Source: Blastomussa wellsi (lineage: Eukaryota > Cnidaria > Anthozoa > Scleractinia > Plerogyridae). Taken from it: DNA of 64,000 nt. The stretch covers positions 12,584,362 through 12,648,361 of the forward strand of contig OX393573.1 in assembly GCA_947652115.1 (NCBI GenBank), written 5' to 3'. Shown here one piece after another: positions 11,941 to 22,700 of the stretch. Each line of letters begins with the position of its first letter. The stretch's first letter is position 1. Below the pieces are notes generated by a model. The model made no database searches. It saw only the letters and a list, made by a program, of their open reading frames with translations, and was not told the origin of the DNA. The position numbers and the translations under genes are program-made.

Positions 11941-14751
11941 ATGAATCACTGCCTGAGCGTGTTCGTAGTTTTAACTATTTTCGTACATCAAGGCACTTGT
12001 GTGAATTCGTGGATACCGTGGTCGTGGGGAAAAGGAGAATCCCGGTCGATCGATGGAAAATGGACTCCTTGGTCCTCTTGGAGTTCTTGCCAAATTCCAT
12101 CTGATTCTGACAAGTTGCCATTTCGCTACAAGGAGAGGAATTGTTCCAACCCATCGCCGAAGAACGGGGGTGCCGATTGCGAAGGAGAAACGAGAAGGAC
12201 TTCGAGTTGTGACGATTGTAATATTCAACTGGGTATGGAGAGCGGACGAATACAAGACTCTTCTGTGACATCGTCAGATTCGCATAAAGATTTTCCCGCT
12301 TCTGGGGCTAGATTAAACGGAAAATCGGCCTGGTGCAGTGACAATCCCGATACTCTCGAAGAACCTTTGTACCTCGAAATTGAGCTCAAGAAATTGACCA
12401 TGGTATCAGCTATCGCTACCCAAGGGTTCTATCCGGCGGCGGAACTTTTGCCCCTGCGTATGGGACGTGTGAGTAAATATCAACTGATGTACAGTATAGA
12501 CGGTGTTTCTTGGGAAATGTACAAAAACAGCGACAATAAAACAATTTTGCCGGGGAACAAGGAGCGAAATGGGACAATGTTAAACGTCCTTACCCCAGAA
12601 ATCATGGCACGATTTATTCGAGTTTACCCAACGAGTTATTTCACTTTTGTTTGCATGCGACTGGAGCTGTATGGGTGTACCTTTGGTTGTGGGGACTCGT
12701 TAACTCAAGAACCGGGAAGTATTATGACGGAGCCTGGCTCCCCCACAGAAGATACGGATTGTTTGTGGTCTGTGAACATGCCAAATAGGACAAAACTACA
12801 TTTTGACTTTATCAATTTCAATCTACCATGTAGCGATGGTTATGTTGAGTTCAGAGCTGGGGATGTGTCTTACTCTGCAGCGCCAGTGTTAGCACAGTAT
12901 TGTGGGTATGACACCACCCCTCCCCTAGTTAGTTCGGACAGTGGTAAACTGTGGGTGCGATTCAAGTCGAATTCGTCAGACCCTCAGGTTGGTTTTTACG
13001 CAGTGTATTTCCCAGGGTGTGGTGGCCATTTACAAGGAACAAGCGGAGAACTGACATCACCCAATTTCCCAAATGAATATTTCCACAATTCCAAGTGTAT
13101 ATGGACAATAACTGTTCCAGAAGGAAAATCAGTGCAGCTAAAATTCTTGGAATTTAAAGTTGAGGGGGACCCAAACCGGCATAGATGCCCCCATGATCAC
13201 CTCTCCATCTGGAATGGTTCTGATTCAAGTGCACCCCTAATTGGAAAATTTTGTAACAGTAATCAGCCCCCTCGTGTCATCTGTAGCTCAGGAAACACAA
13301 TTCGTCTCAAATTTCGCAGTGACGATGCCCTAGCATGGCCAGGATTTCATCTCAGCTATCATGCTGTTGATCCATTGACACCTTGTTCTGAAATGATGTC
13401 ATCCTCTGTAATTATTCCAACAACATCAAGACCACTGACATCATCTAATACACCACTGACTTCCACGCCACTGATTACAACTAAAAACATTGTATCTACT
13501 CAGCATGCAGTTTTTCATTCGAGTAGTTTTTATCCTTCAGGTAGTTATCTTGTGGAATTTACAACAATGGGCGAGTCAACAACATCAGGAATTGATGCCA
13601 GAACTAGTTTTCAAGCTTCACCTTCAGTAAGTTCTACCTTGATGGCTACAAATGCAACAGTGGGTTTCGTGGTGACCCCTGACAATATTGAACCGCAAGC
13701 TGCAGCACAAGGTAAACAAAATGATGATGATGATGACGATGATGAGGGATTAACTACGCTGATCATAATTTCAGTGTTTGGTTTTATTGTTGTTTGCATG
13801 ATCATTGCAAGCATCGTGCCAAGCTTAAAGCATCATTTTGAAAAGCGAAGACGAGAGAAAGAAATGAATGTCATGCTTACTGCAAGTGTCAGTATTCCTG
13901 AAACAAACAGTAAAGAAACATTTGAAGTTGTTCCCATCGCCAATGACGACAATGAATTACCAGTGCCAGAGGTTGTCACTTGTGAAGCTGCATCCTTCGA
14001 AGAGAGCCTACTTCCCGTCGGAGGTGCTGAGAGCACATCACTTAGTGAAACCCCTACGGCAGAACTAAACACTGAACAAGGTGATGAAGTGGAAAGTGAT
14101 GTGCCAAATGGAAATGAGGCTAATCTTGACGAAGAGGAGGAAAAATCAGAAGAAGAGACTGGAGATAAACTTGACAAGTTAGAAGATGGACAAACGGAGC
14201 AAGATAGAAACATGCCTTTTGATTCAGAAGGTGATGCTGTGGAAGCTGGCAGCTTGAAAATGTCTTATGAGGACCTAGGTAGCAGTTTTGCATCGGAAAT
14301 GCAAGCGATGTTTAGTCACTTAGTGGAAGATGATGGTCAACCAGCCCGGAATGTCAACACTTCTGTAAATCCAGGAAATTCTCAACAGGACAGTGAACAG
14401 GAAGCAGAGAAAACAGACTTGGAAGCTGGTGATGGCATTCCTTGTAGTTCCATGTCAACTCAAGATGATGCCAATTCAGTCTCCTCAGATGAAGAAGCTG
14501 CTGCAAGCAAACCGTTTCTTGACCATGGAAGACTGGAAGGCTCATCAAATAGCCATGATGCAGATACAGGGGAAATATGGGAAATGCAGCCTAATGTCAG
14601 TCACAGCCACAGCCGCAGAAAAAATTCTGGAAAGGATTGCATTTCGGGATCATGCACAGACAGCAAAGATGGCTGTGCCTCAAGCAGTGAAAACTTGCCA
14701 TTAGTGGATTACTATCTTCACACTGATGACACAGATGAGACAAGAGTCTAG
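11941..14751 (+). CDS. Type I membrane protein with TSP1, F5/8C (discoidin) and two CUB domains
   Basis: A 936-residue single-exon frame. Residues 1-22 form a signal peptide. Residues about 38-94 are a thrombospondin type 1 repeat (WTPWSSWSSC start, then paired cysteines). Residues 95-247 are an F5/8C discoidin domain (KYQLMYSIDGVSWEMY, IMARFIRVYPTSYFTFVCMRLELYGC in two parts). Residues 248-358 and 358-477 are two CUB domains, the second textbook (ELTSPNFPNEY, CIWTITVPEGKSVQLKF, LKFRSDDALAWPGFHLSY). A Ser/Thr-rich stalk follows, then eight aspartates in a row, a membrane helix at about 603-628 and a roughly 308-residue acidic cytoplasmic tail opening with KRRREKE. By family knowledge these ectodomains bind extracellular ligands or matrix, so a cell-surface receptor or adhesion role is inferred. 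It resembles neuropilin in parts list but not in order. The ATG at 11941 is chosen because it begins the signal peptide. No catalytic domain was seen in the tail. Confidence 0.9.
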   Translation: MNHCLSVFVVLTIFVHQGTCVNSWIPWSWGKGESRSIDGKWTPWSSWSSCQIPSDSDKLPFRYKERNCSNPSPKNGGADCEGETRRTSSCDDCNIQLGMESGRIQDSSVTSSDSHKDFPASGARLNGKSAWCSDNPDTLEEPLYLEIELKKLTMVSAIATQGFYPAAELLPLRMGRVSKYQLMYSIDGVSWEMYKNSDNKTILPGNKERNGTMLNVLTPEIMARFIRVYPTSYFTFVCMRLELYGCTFGCGDSLTQEPGSIMTEPGSPTEDTDCLWSVNMPNRTKLHFDFINFNLPCSDGYVEFRAGDVSYSAAPVLAQYCGYDTTPPLVSSDSGKLWVRFKSNSSDPQVGFYAVYFPGCGGHLQGTSGELTSPNFPNEYFHNSKCIWTITVPEGKSVQLKFLEFKVEGDPNRHRCPHDHLSIWNGSDSSAPLIGKFCNSNQPPRVICSSGNTIRLKFRSDDALAWPGFHLSYHAVDPLTPCSEMMSSSVIIPTTSRPLTSSNTPLTSTPLITTKNIVSTQHAVFHSSSFYPSGSYLVEFTTMGESTTSGIDARTSFQASPSVSSTLMATNATVGFVVTPDNIEPQAAAQGKQNDDDDDDDEGLTTLIIISVFGFIVVCMIIASIVPSLKHHFEKRRREKEMNVMLTASVSIPETNSKETFEVVPIANDDNELPVPEVVTCEAASFEESLLPVGGAESTSLSETPTAELNTEQGDEVESDVPNGNEANLDEEEEKSEEETGDKLDKLEDGQTEQDRNMPFDSEGDAVEAGSLKMSYEDLGSSFASEMQAMFSHLVEDDGQPARNVNTSVNPGNSQQDSEQEAEKTDLEAGDGIPCSSMSTQDDANSVSSDEEAAASKPFLDHGRLEGSSNSHDADTGEIWEMQPNVSHSHSRRKNSGKDCISGSCTDSKDGCASSSENLPLVDYYLHTDDTDETRV

Positions 14752-15478
14752 AGTAAGTTTTTAACAAACATTAGGCCATCCCCTTTTTTTTGTTAATCGT
14801 CAAATGCATTTCCTAATTTTGTGTCAGTCAGTCGGAAAAGAAAAAAAAGGGAAAAGGCTGTCCAAAAAAAGTGGCAAAGAGGCGAATGGCTGGGGGCAGC
14901 AACGAGTAAAGCCTTTCTTATGGGAGAGTGACACATTTTGTCTAAAGTTAAAGTTAAAACTGAAAATCTCTATGGGCAATAGTCTATTTCAGCTGTGAGA
15001 GAAAAAGTGAAAAAAGTGCCAAATTACCTTCCTTGTAACTATCTTTTTGAAAACGCAAAAAAAAATTGGGCCAGTCAAATGACACCAAACAGAGAAAAAA
15101 AAGGGATGGCCTTATCAGCCCGAGTGATCAACATCAAAACTTTTCATTCAAATATCAGTTACAAACTCACTGTATGCAGGGCTTGAAAAAAGTCCCATTT
15201 GTACTTGTCCTTGGAATTTTTTCAATCCGTTGTAATATATTTACAACAGTATTTAAGAAAACGGCCTCTAAAGTGAAACTTGTGCAGAAATTCTCCTGAT
15301 TGGTTTTAAGAAGTGTATGGAAGCCAGAAGTGAAAATTTGATGGTTGACATTAGAGCTTAAAGGTTAACCATTTCTGCTCTAGCAGGTGGTAACCTCATT
15401 ATGAATATTAAATGAATTTAATTATGTATTTACAGCGCCTCAAACAGAGAGCATAAAACAGGAAATTTATATATAAAA
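14752..15478 (+). other. Probable 3' untranslated region of the TSP1/CUB gene
   Basis: The stretch between the stop at 14749-14751 and an AATAAA at 15479 has only short meaningless frames. It is inferred to be the 3' UTR. Confidence 0.4.
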
Positions 15479-15484
15479 AATAAA
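15479..15484 (+). promoter_or_regulatory. Candidate polyadenylation signal of the TSP1/CUB gene
   Basis: AATAAA about 730 nt past the stop codon. In AT-rich DNA this hexamer is common, so the assignment rests only on position. Confidence 0.35.
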
Positions 15485-16172
15485 CTTTTTGTATTACGAT
15501 ACTTGAAAGAACAAGCTTTCATTAAGGTTTATTAATTAGTAAATAGCTTATCTAAATTTTAATGGTGATTATTAATAATATACCGGTAAGATAAATAGAG
15601 ATATTTGCAGCCCTGCCAGGTCAATTGCAATTTAATGTTTGTTTGATAAAAAAATAAATAAGATTTGTCCCTTAATGTGACTCGCACATGATTGTGCTCT
15701 ATCAGTGAACAGAAAACAGTAGAAAAACCAATCATACATGAATTTGCGAATTTTCAATTAAGATGATGACTGAGTTTGTACTAATGACTGAAAATAATAT
15801 CAGATTGTGAGTTTGTAATAGTTTTAGTATAATTCTCACTTGAATACATCAGACATGATATAAAGCAGGGCTTGGAGATTAAAGTCAGGGGGGGGGGGGG
15901 GGGGTGGTTTAGAGTATCCACAAGATCCTCCACCGCCAGATTATGCTGGATAGCAGATACTCATCAATGGCACCATTTTCCTATTTTTAAAATAAAACAT
16001 TCTGTATGGTATTTACATTATTTAAATAATATTTTTTGTTTTGGCGGTTGTTCTTATAACTCAACTTTGGTATGCAGCTCGCCCAGTTTCCTACTTCAAA
16101 ACAGAAGGGTATTATTTCAAGTGGTGATGGATAGTATTTATTGGATGGGCTTTTAACTGTACCAAACTAAAG

Positions 16173-16282
16173 TAGCCTGCGTGGCAAGCGTTCCCTCCTG
16201 AGTGAAGAGCGATTTCTGGTCGCGCGAAAATTGAGATCATAACAGCTCTTATCTCGCTTGGGAACGCTTGCTACGCAGGCTA
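16173..16282. mobile_element. 110-bp MITE with 8-bp target-site duplication
   Basis: The ends are inverted: TAGCCTGCGTGGCAAGCGTTC at the left (one mismatch in the repeat) and GAACGCTTGCTACGCAGGCTA at the right. AACTAAAG is present on both sides (16165-16172 and 16283-16290), a perfect 8-bp target-site duplication. Eight-bp duplications are typical of hAT-superfamily transposition, so a hAT-mobilised MITE is inferred. Confidence 0.85.
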
Positions 16283-17587
16283 AACTAAAGTGGTACTTAA
16301 CCAGTTACAATATAAATGGCCCATATGATTATCCTATTCTTAATTTGCTATTGCAAACAAATTAATTTATTCTCATGGCATAATTTAATTAAGGTGGGAC
16401 GCTCAAACAATATTCATAATTTTATAGATAACATCATGGAACTTGGTCCAGGAAAGACAGTACATCATAATCATTAAATAACAAAATATATAATTTAATA
16501 TTTTAGCTGTCTGCCCGTGCAAAATTTTTACCTAGAGGTTTCACCGAGAATACCGAGATCTTGGACGTAAGATCTCGCCGGAATGCCAAAATCTTGGTGA
16601 CATCTCGCCGTGATCTCTTAGTGGTCTCACCAATGCCGAGATCTCGCCACAGATCAACAAGATTCATGGTGAGAACTTGGCGAGCCATGTGAAATTCTCG
16701 GCGGCCAAAAGCTCACCAAGAATCTTGCCAAAATTTTTTTACGGGGGCTTTTGCAAAAAATCTGTGTTTTATATATTTATACCTTAACATATCAACATTA
16801 CATTTATACGGCATGTAGCTATAAATTTTATTGGCATTTAGTTTTTGATAAAAAAGGAGTTAATAATAATAAAAAAGAAACACAAGAAAACATGTTTATC
16901 AAAAGGGTGCTTTCCAAGAAAATAATGATAATTGTAATATTCATAAATAACTGTTATCAAAATTAGCTGCACGTAAGATGTGTAGCAATGATTTTTAAAA
17001 AAGTTTGGCTAACAAGTTTGTTTGCCAACATCGTCCCCAGTCCCCATACCAGAAGCTACATTTCTTTTGGCGAGTGCCAAGAATGTGGACTCTGGCCGAT
17101 CCCAGAAGTCCGCATTTCATGGACTTCTGTCATTCTGCACAATCGCAGAATTTGCTTACATAATGCAATTGGCTGGGAATGAAAACAACAGCAGACATAC
17201 AAACAAGGCGATAGTATAAGAAAAAGAAAACTAAAACAAAAAACAAAATTTGCAGGCTTGTTATATGGTTTTGATTAATTGATATTACAGCGCTGTTAGG
17301 TCAGACATTTTTCAAAATGCGAGCAACATGTTTCTTGGTCATTCGTAACACTGTGATCTGAGTACATTTTCTGAGCCACAATGGGCTGTGGAAATAAACA
17401 CGTCTCTGCATGGAGAGAAAAAATGTTAGGCTACATCTATACGATTTTGCACTCCACATGATCAACAAAGTGAACTATAAGCTAGTAACAAGGAACTAAT
17501 TTTGGAAGCAAAAATGATTTGGGTTTGGACGTTTGAATGCGAGTATTAATTTTGATTAATTTATTGCTTTATAATTTACAGCATAAT

Positions 17588-17834
17588 TTACAACGCAACA
17601 CGCCTTAGTGTGGCCACCTGGAACGAACTTTTTTGGCAAGTTAGCCAATCGGAGAGCGCAAATTTGTTTGAGTTGTCCCACCTCCTTGTTAAAAGAGTGA
17701 TAGGTTTCGTGACAACAGCTTTGAACATTGCAAGGAGGCGGGCATCTCAAACAAATTCACGCTATCTTATTTGCTTATTATAACTTGTCAAAAAAGTTTG
17801 TTGGGTGGCCACATTAAAGCGCGTCGCGCTGTAA
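17588..17834. mobile_element. MITE, family with CGCCTTAGTGTGGCCAC ends, copy 1
   Basis: The left end TTACAACGCAACACGCCTTAG and the right end with GTGGCCACATTAAAGCGCG are inverted and imperfect. The interior includes GACAACAGCTTTGAACATTGC. A second copy is at 37945-38176 in the large MCM3AP intron, same orientation, with matching interior. Short frames inside are not genes. Confidence 0.85.
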
Positions 17835-18794
17835 GACACGGCAAAATTAAAACATACCATATATCCATCTCATTTAAAATTAAATATATTAAAATGTAAT
17901 TAATTTATTGAGAGAAATGGCTATAATTTATACATGATCAGAAACTTAATGTTCTTAAATTATATAAACATCTTGCATCAATAAAATATTTAAAATACAA
18001 GGACTGGTGGATTCTTGACTGTGTGTTAGTACAAGTCATATGTTTTGAACTTATCATATCCTTTATAATTGAAAATCAGGCTGATGCATGCAAAATACAC
18101 TGTAGGTAAATTGCCCTTGTTTGTGCCTCTTAGAAATGGTTTAGGAATGCTGAATGGTTGTGGGAGGGGGGGGGGGGGGGTTGACAATCGTAAGACAATA
18201 AAATCCTTGATTTTTTAAGGTATGTTCATTATTTAGAAACTCAACTTGTCACTCTATTTTCTCTGACAACTTTGTAATCTATGTTCATTTTTAAATTCTT
18301 AAAAAAGCAATACTAAAAATCATTTGATACTGCTTTACAGAATAAAGTTGTTTTTTGTAATATCAATTACATTCACACTATATACATGTAATATGTATTG
18401 GTTAGTATCTCTTGGCTAAAATTTAATACTGCATTTATTTTCATACACTTAAAAAACCTGCAAATTAGTCCTTTTTTATTATTAAAAACCAACAGATGAT
18501 AATATCAACCTGGCACAACCAGTGATTGAGTTCATTTTGTTCATGGCAGGCTGCATGTAGCTTACTGATCATATAAGTTTATAAGTAGCTAAAACAGTTC
18601 CTTTTTTAATTGTATTGTAGCTTAAAATTTTGTGCACAATACAGAGCCATTCTCTGAACGGTTTGGTTCCTTGCCAATGGTGAGAATCTTTACAAGTAGA
18701 GTTTGACAAGGGTTATCCTTTGTGCAAAGTTGCATTGGGAAATGGGATATACATGTACATTACATGGTACATATACACGGTCGCTTATATTATA

Positions 18795-19060
18795 CAGGGG
18801 GTAAGTTTCTAAAGAAACTTTGGTGCTGCGTCGGTGGGAAGTATAACAATATAATTTGGTTTTATCAACTGGGTTGATAATGTCAATTGGATTGGAGATT
18901 CAAGAGCTGACGTTTCGAGCGTTAGCCCTTCGTCGGAGCGAATAGATAGCCCTTCGTCGATTCGCACCAACGAAGGGCTAACACTCGAAACGTCAGCTCT
19001 TGAATCTCTTTACAGTGGCCAATTGACATTATCAACCCAGTTGATAAAACCAAATTATAT
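18795..19060. mobile_element. Foldback element with GGTAAGTTTCTAAAGAAACT start, copy 1
   Basis: The element begins with the GGGGTAAGTTTCTAAAGAAAC block, then GGTTTTATCAACTGGGTTGAT, GACGTTTCGAGCGTTAGCCC and its inverted partner, and ends in the inverse of the ATTTGGTTTTATC block. GCTTATATTATA flanks it on both sides (18783-18794 and 19061-19072), a 12-bp target-site duplication. Related copies are at about 24329-24519, 34964-35175 and 46588-46827. Confidence 0.8.
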
Positions 19061-19453
19061 GCTTATATTATAGTCTACCTTTTTATTTACACAAGACATT
19101 TCAACATGGCCAAATAATGCTAAAGAGGTCGGATGAAAACTGTTGGGAATGTTTGATGTCTGACCACTGCAGGGTGTGAAAAAAACCTTTTCTTTTAATT
19201 AAGGAACAAATTAAAAAAACATTTTTGGAACCCTTTCACTTGGTATAAAAGTTATGTTGGATGTTATCAGATTTAATCTGTTTCTAGCCAAGGTTAATTG
19301 GCTTCAAACTGAAGATAACACAATTATTTTGTAATTAACTGAAGGAAATCCAATTCTCAAACTCATTAATAATTCATCACATTAAAACAAAGGAAACAAG
19401 AACCGTAACCGTTGTCTGGAAATGTGATCTTAATTAGCATAGATTTTTATGAT

Positions 19454-19459
19454 TTTATT
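19454..19459 (-). promoter_or_regulatory. Candidate polyadenylation signal of the E2F gene
   Basis: AATAAA on the minus strand about 325 nt past the E2F stop codon. Other AT-rich hexamers are near, so this is only a positional guess. Confidence 0.25.
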
Positions 19460-19784
19460 TCTTCATTTTCTCTGTAGTATTAGTTTTGATTGAGAAGAAA
19501 TATCAAACACTCAAGACAGTGTTTCATCACTTTTCCAAACACCTTGAAGTTCGTTAAAAATACTTCACTGTGCATCATATTTTCAACTCTCTTCTTCTGT
19601 CTCTCGTGTTTGATATATCAATTACATAATTATACTGTATACCGGTACTTGTACATATCTACACTTCTACGTTTACAAGTATATCCACTACTATTACTAT
19701 AAAATACAATTTTCAGTTGTAAAACGCATTCACTGTTTCTTGTAGCACACACTAAACATAGAGAGTACCTGAAACCAACATGTT

Positions 19785-22700
19785 TCATGCCTCATTCCAG
19801 AAGTTGTAAGAGTCAAATAGATCCGAGATCCCTTCTGTGTCTGTCAACGTAAATAAGTATTCCTCATCTGTGAGATTTGGCGAAAGAGGAATCAAGGTAT
19901 CGCTGTCCAAGTCATCAGGAATAGCACCTTCATCATTTATCTGCAGGAGAAGGTTTTTCTGTGGACTGATCACAGATGTCGGAATGCTTCTTTGTAATTC
20001 TGCATTATATTTTTGTGTAGGGGTTAACTTTGAACCACTGCAACTAAGTGGGGTTTTCTCGGGCGTCAACAGGAAATGATTTGACATGGTTTGAACAGGT
20101 GGTGGTTGTTTGACAGGAGAGATGTCCTTCATTGGTGACGGAAGACTTCCTTGGTCCTCTGGACAGAGGTAAACATCTATGGGCCCTCGCACACTTTTCA
20201 GCCAGATTTGGATACTCTGTCAGAAAGTGCAGTGGTTAGAGAATTGTTCCACATTGAATGTGTTGGTCTTCCTAGTGCCAACGCTTTTTCCCTTAGTTGA
20301 TAGTATAATCCCTTAGTCTTCCAACAGTAAGAGGACTTTTACTGTTGTTTCTTTTTGCAAGTCCCAGGTTGGATCCTGGAAATTCAGATCCAGAAGGCAG
20401 AGGGGGTGTGAGGGTGGGTGGGTTCAAGGAATATGCCCCATCCCTCAGCCCTTCAAAAAAATTAAGAGTGTTTTAGATGCTAATTCTTGCATCTTGTTAT
20501 TCCCAGTGAAACTAAGAGGGCATTGGAAATTAATTTGGGGGTGGGGGGTTAAGGTTAAAGAAATGCATGAAGCTTAATTGGAATTTCCCAAGGGGTGGGG
20601 GTACCTTATGAAAAATAACCCTTCCATGGGAGAGGTGTGGATATTTTATGACACTATTCAATGTACATGAATTAAATGGCAGGCCTTGACTTTCAGTAAT
20701 TCATTATCAACTAAAGCCTTTGTCAAGTTCTCACACTTCTGTATTACCTCCTTGGGATCTGGCACTTCCAGCCTTGTTTCTGGTGGAGCTTTGATTGCAA
20801 TCACAGTCCTGTTTTTGAAATGTTTGACGTCACGAATGTCTCTGTATGTAACATATGCATATGTAGAAGATGTTAAGGATTGAACTAGTGCACAAAGAAA
20901 AGTTGAAACACGAGTGACCACTTGTCCTTTCCATGAAGGTGGCCGCTTAATAGAAGTTCTGCAATTGGATGGGATTCAAGTCCATCACAAATTACTCCCA
21001 CAATGTTTCCTGACAATAATTACCCTGGATGCCAGAGGCTTTTCATGCACGGCTTCCAGTTTCAGTCTGTCTCTATTTTGAGCGCCAAAGCAAAGTAGTC
21101 CAGGGATCTTCAACTAATACACAATGACAACACGAATAAAAGGATATTTGGAAACGTCTGAATCCTCAGTGAGGTTTTTCAGTTCTACACGGCAGGCCTC
21201 GATCATCCTATCAAGGAAACATTCTTTGGCATCAAGATCAGCAACATCGGTATGGAGATCCATGATCTGTGCTGAAATTGTCTCCATTCCTTTTGTTCGA
21301 CGAGTGCTATCAGTGTTGCAAGTTCCTCTAAAATTAATAAATGAACAATTTATTGGCATTTCAATTACAATATATTTATGTGGAGCCTAAATCCTATAAA
21401 CAGAAAAAAATGGTCACCATGAAAGTAACACTTTATCAACATACTGTAACATAATTAATGTGGAATATGGTTGGCTGAACGGCTAGTTTACAGATATCTC
21501 ATGACCTAAGTTAATAGACCAATTTCGATATTTTAAAATTCAGCCTAAAACAATAGACCTCAGAACGAGGCTCCGGGGTATAAATTATAGAGTTTGTGGG
21601 ATTTATTCCCCGGAGCCTCGCAGTGATGTCTATTGTTTTAGGCTGAATATTAAAATATCGAAATTGGTCTATTAGTTCCAGAAAATATCCATATTACTGT
21701 CACAGAAGGGATCGAAAATTCCTTGGGTTAGTGGCTTCTCAAAGACCAAAACAAAATAAATAAAGAGAGGTGCGAAGCGTAATTAGAATTCCCAGAGGGA
21801 TTGGAGGCCGGGGAGGCATGGATAGTTTATGGAACTAGACAATATGCTTTTTTCCCATGTAGGAAAGAACAGGGTAAATACAGTGGAGTAACAGCGCATC
21901 ATCATTTGTTGCAGCATGCGACTCTAGGGATACTGTTACTCCACTGTGTATTAACCCCCACCCCATCCTGCCACCCCCTCCCCCCATCCCTGCAACCCCC
22001 CAACCACCTGCCCACCCTGCCCCCACCCCTTTACAGGTAGAACCCTGCATATGTGGAACAACTTTGAGATCTGCTGAAATTCAAGTTATTTGTTTCCTGT
22101 GCTCTTGGGTTACGTTCACAACAATACATACAGTCGCCTCCCCTCTCAAATTAACATGGTAGCAGATCATTTGCTTCACATCACTAACCTCCATTCAATG
22201 TTGTTCTTAGATTTCTTTTTTATCAACCCAACACCCTCTAAGACATTGGTTATATCATAGATCCGTCGCTTCTGAACTTCCAAAAGATCGGCCGCTTGGT
22301 TGAGATCCACAACACCATCTTCTGAACTCCTCAAAAGACCCACAAACTTCTTTGTCAAAATACCAAGTGATGTATCATACCGTGTTTTATCTATGGGGGA
22401 TTTCACAAATGCTGTCCAAGAAAAAAATGAATAGTAAAAGTGTTACCTCAATATGGAATTTCTCAGTACTGTGATCTCAATGTTATTTACTAGACTATTA
22501 TGAAACTTCATCAGTCAGATTGCAACTTTTATTCACACGGACGGTGAGTAAGTAAACACAAAAGCTGATTTTAGCGTGATTAGTCAACTGGAAAACTTTG
22601 GGCGTGAGTGTGTTAACTGTATGCGAGGCAGCAAAATGAATCAGAACGTCATAAAAGCCGCCACGTGTGTGCCTCAAGATGTGAACGCAGTTTGACCCAG

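Larger units (their letters stand above)
15485..18794. other. AT-rich intergenic stretch with repeats only
   Basis: Apart from the two elements listed separately (16173-16282 and 17588-17834), the stretch holds a 17-G run at 15888-15904, a region at 16505-16745 rich in GAGATCTCGCC-like words, and a G run near 18168-18180. No gene was recognised. Confidence 0.4.

Noticed and set aside
13833..14213. 126-codon serine-rich antisense frame
   Set aside because: It is the mirror of the acidic Glu/Asp codons of the receptor's cytoplasmic tail.
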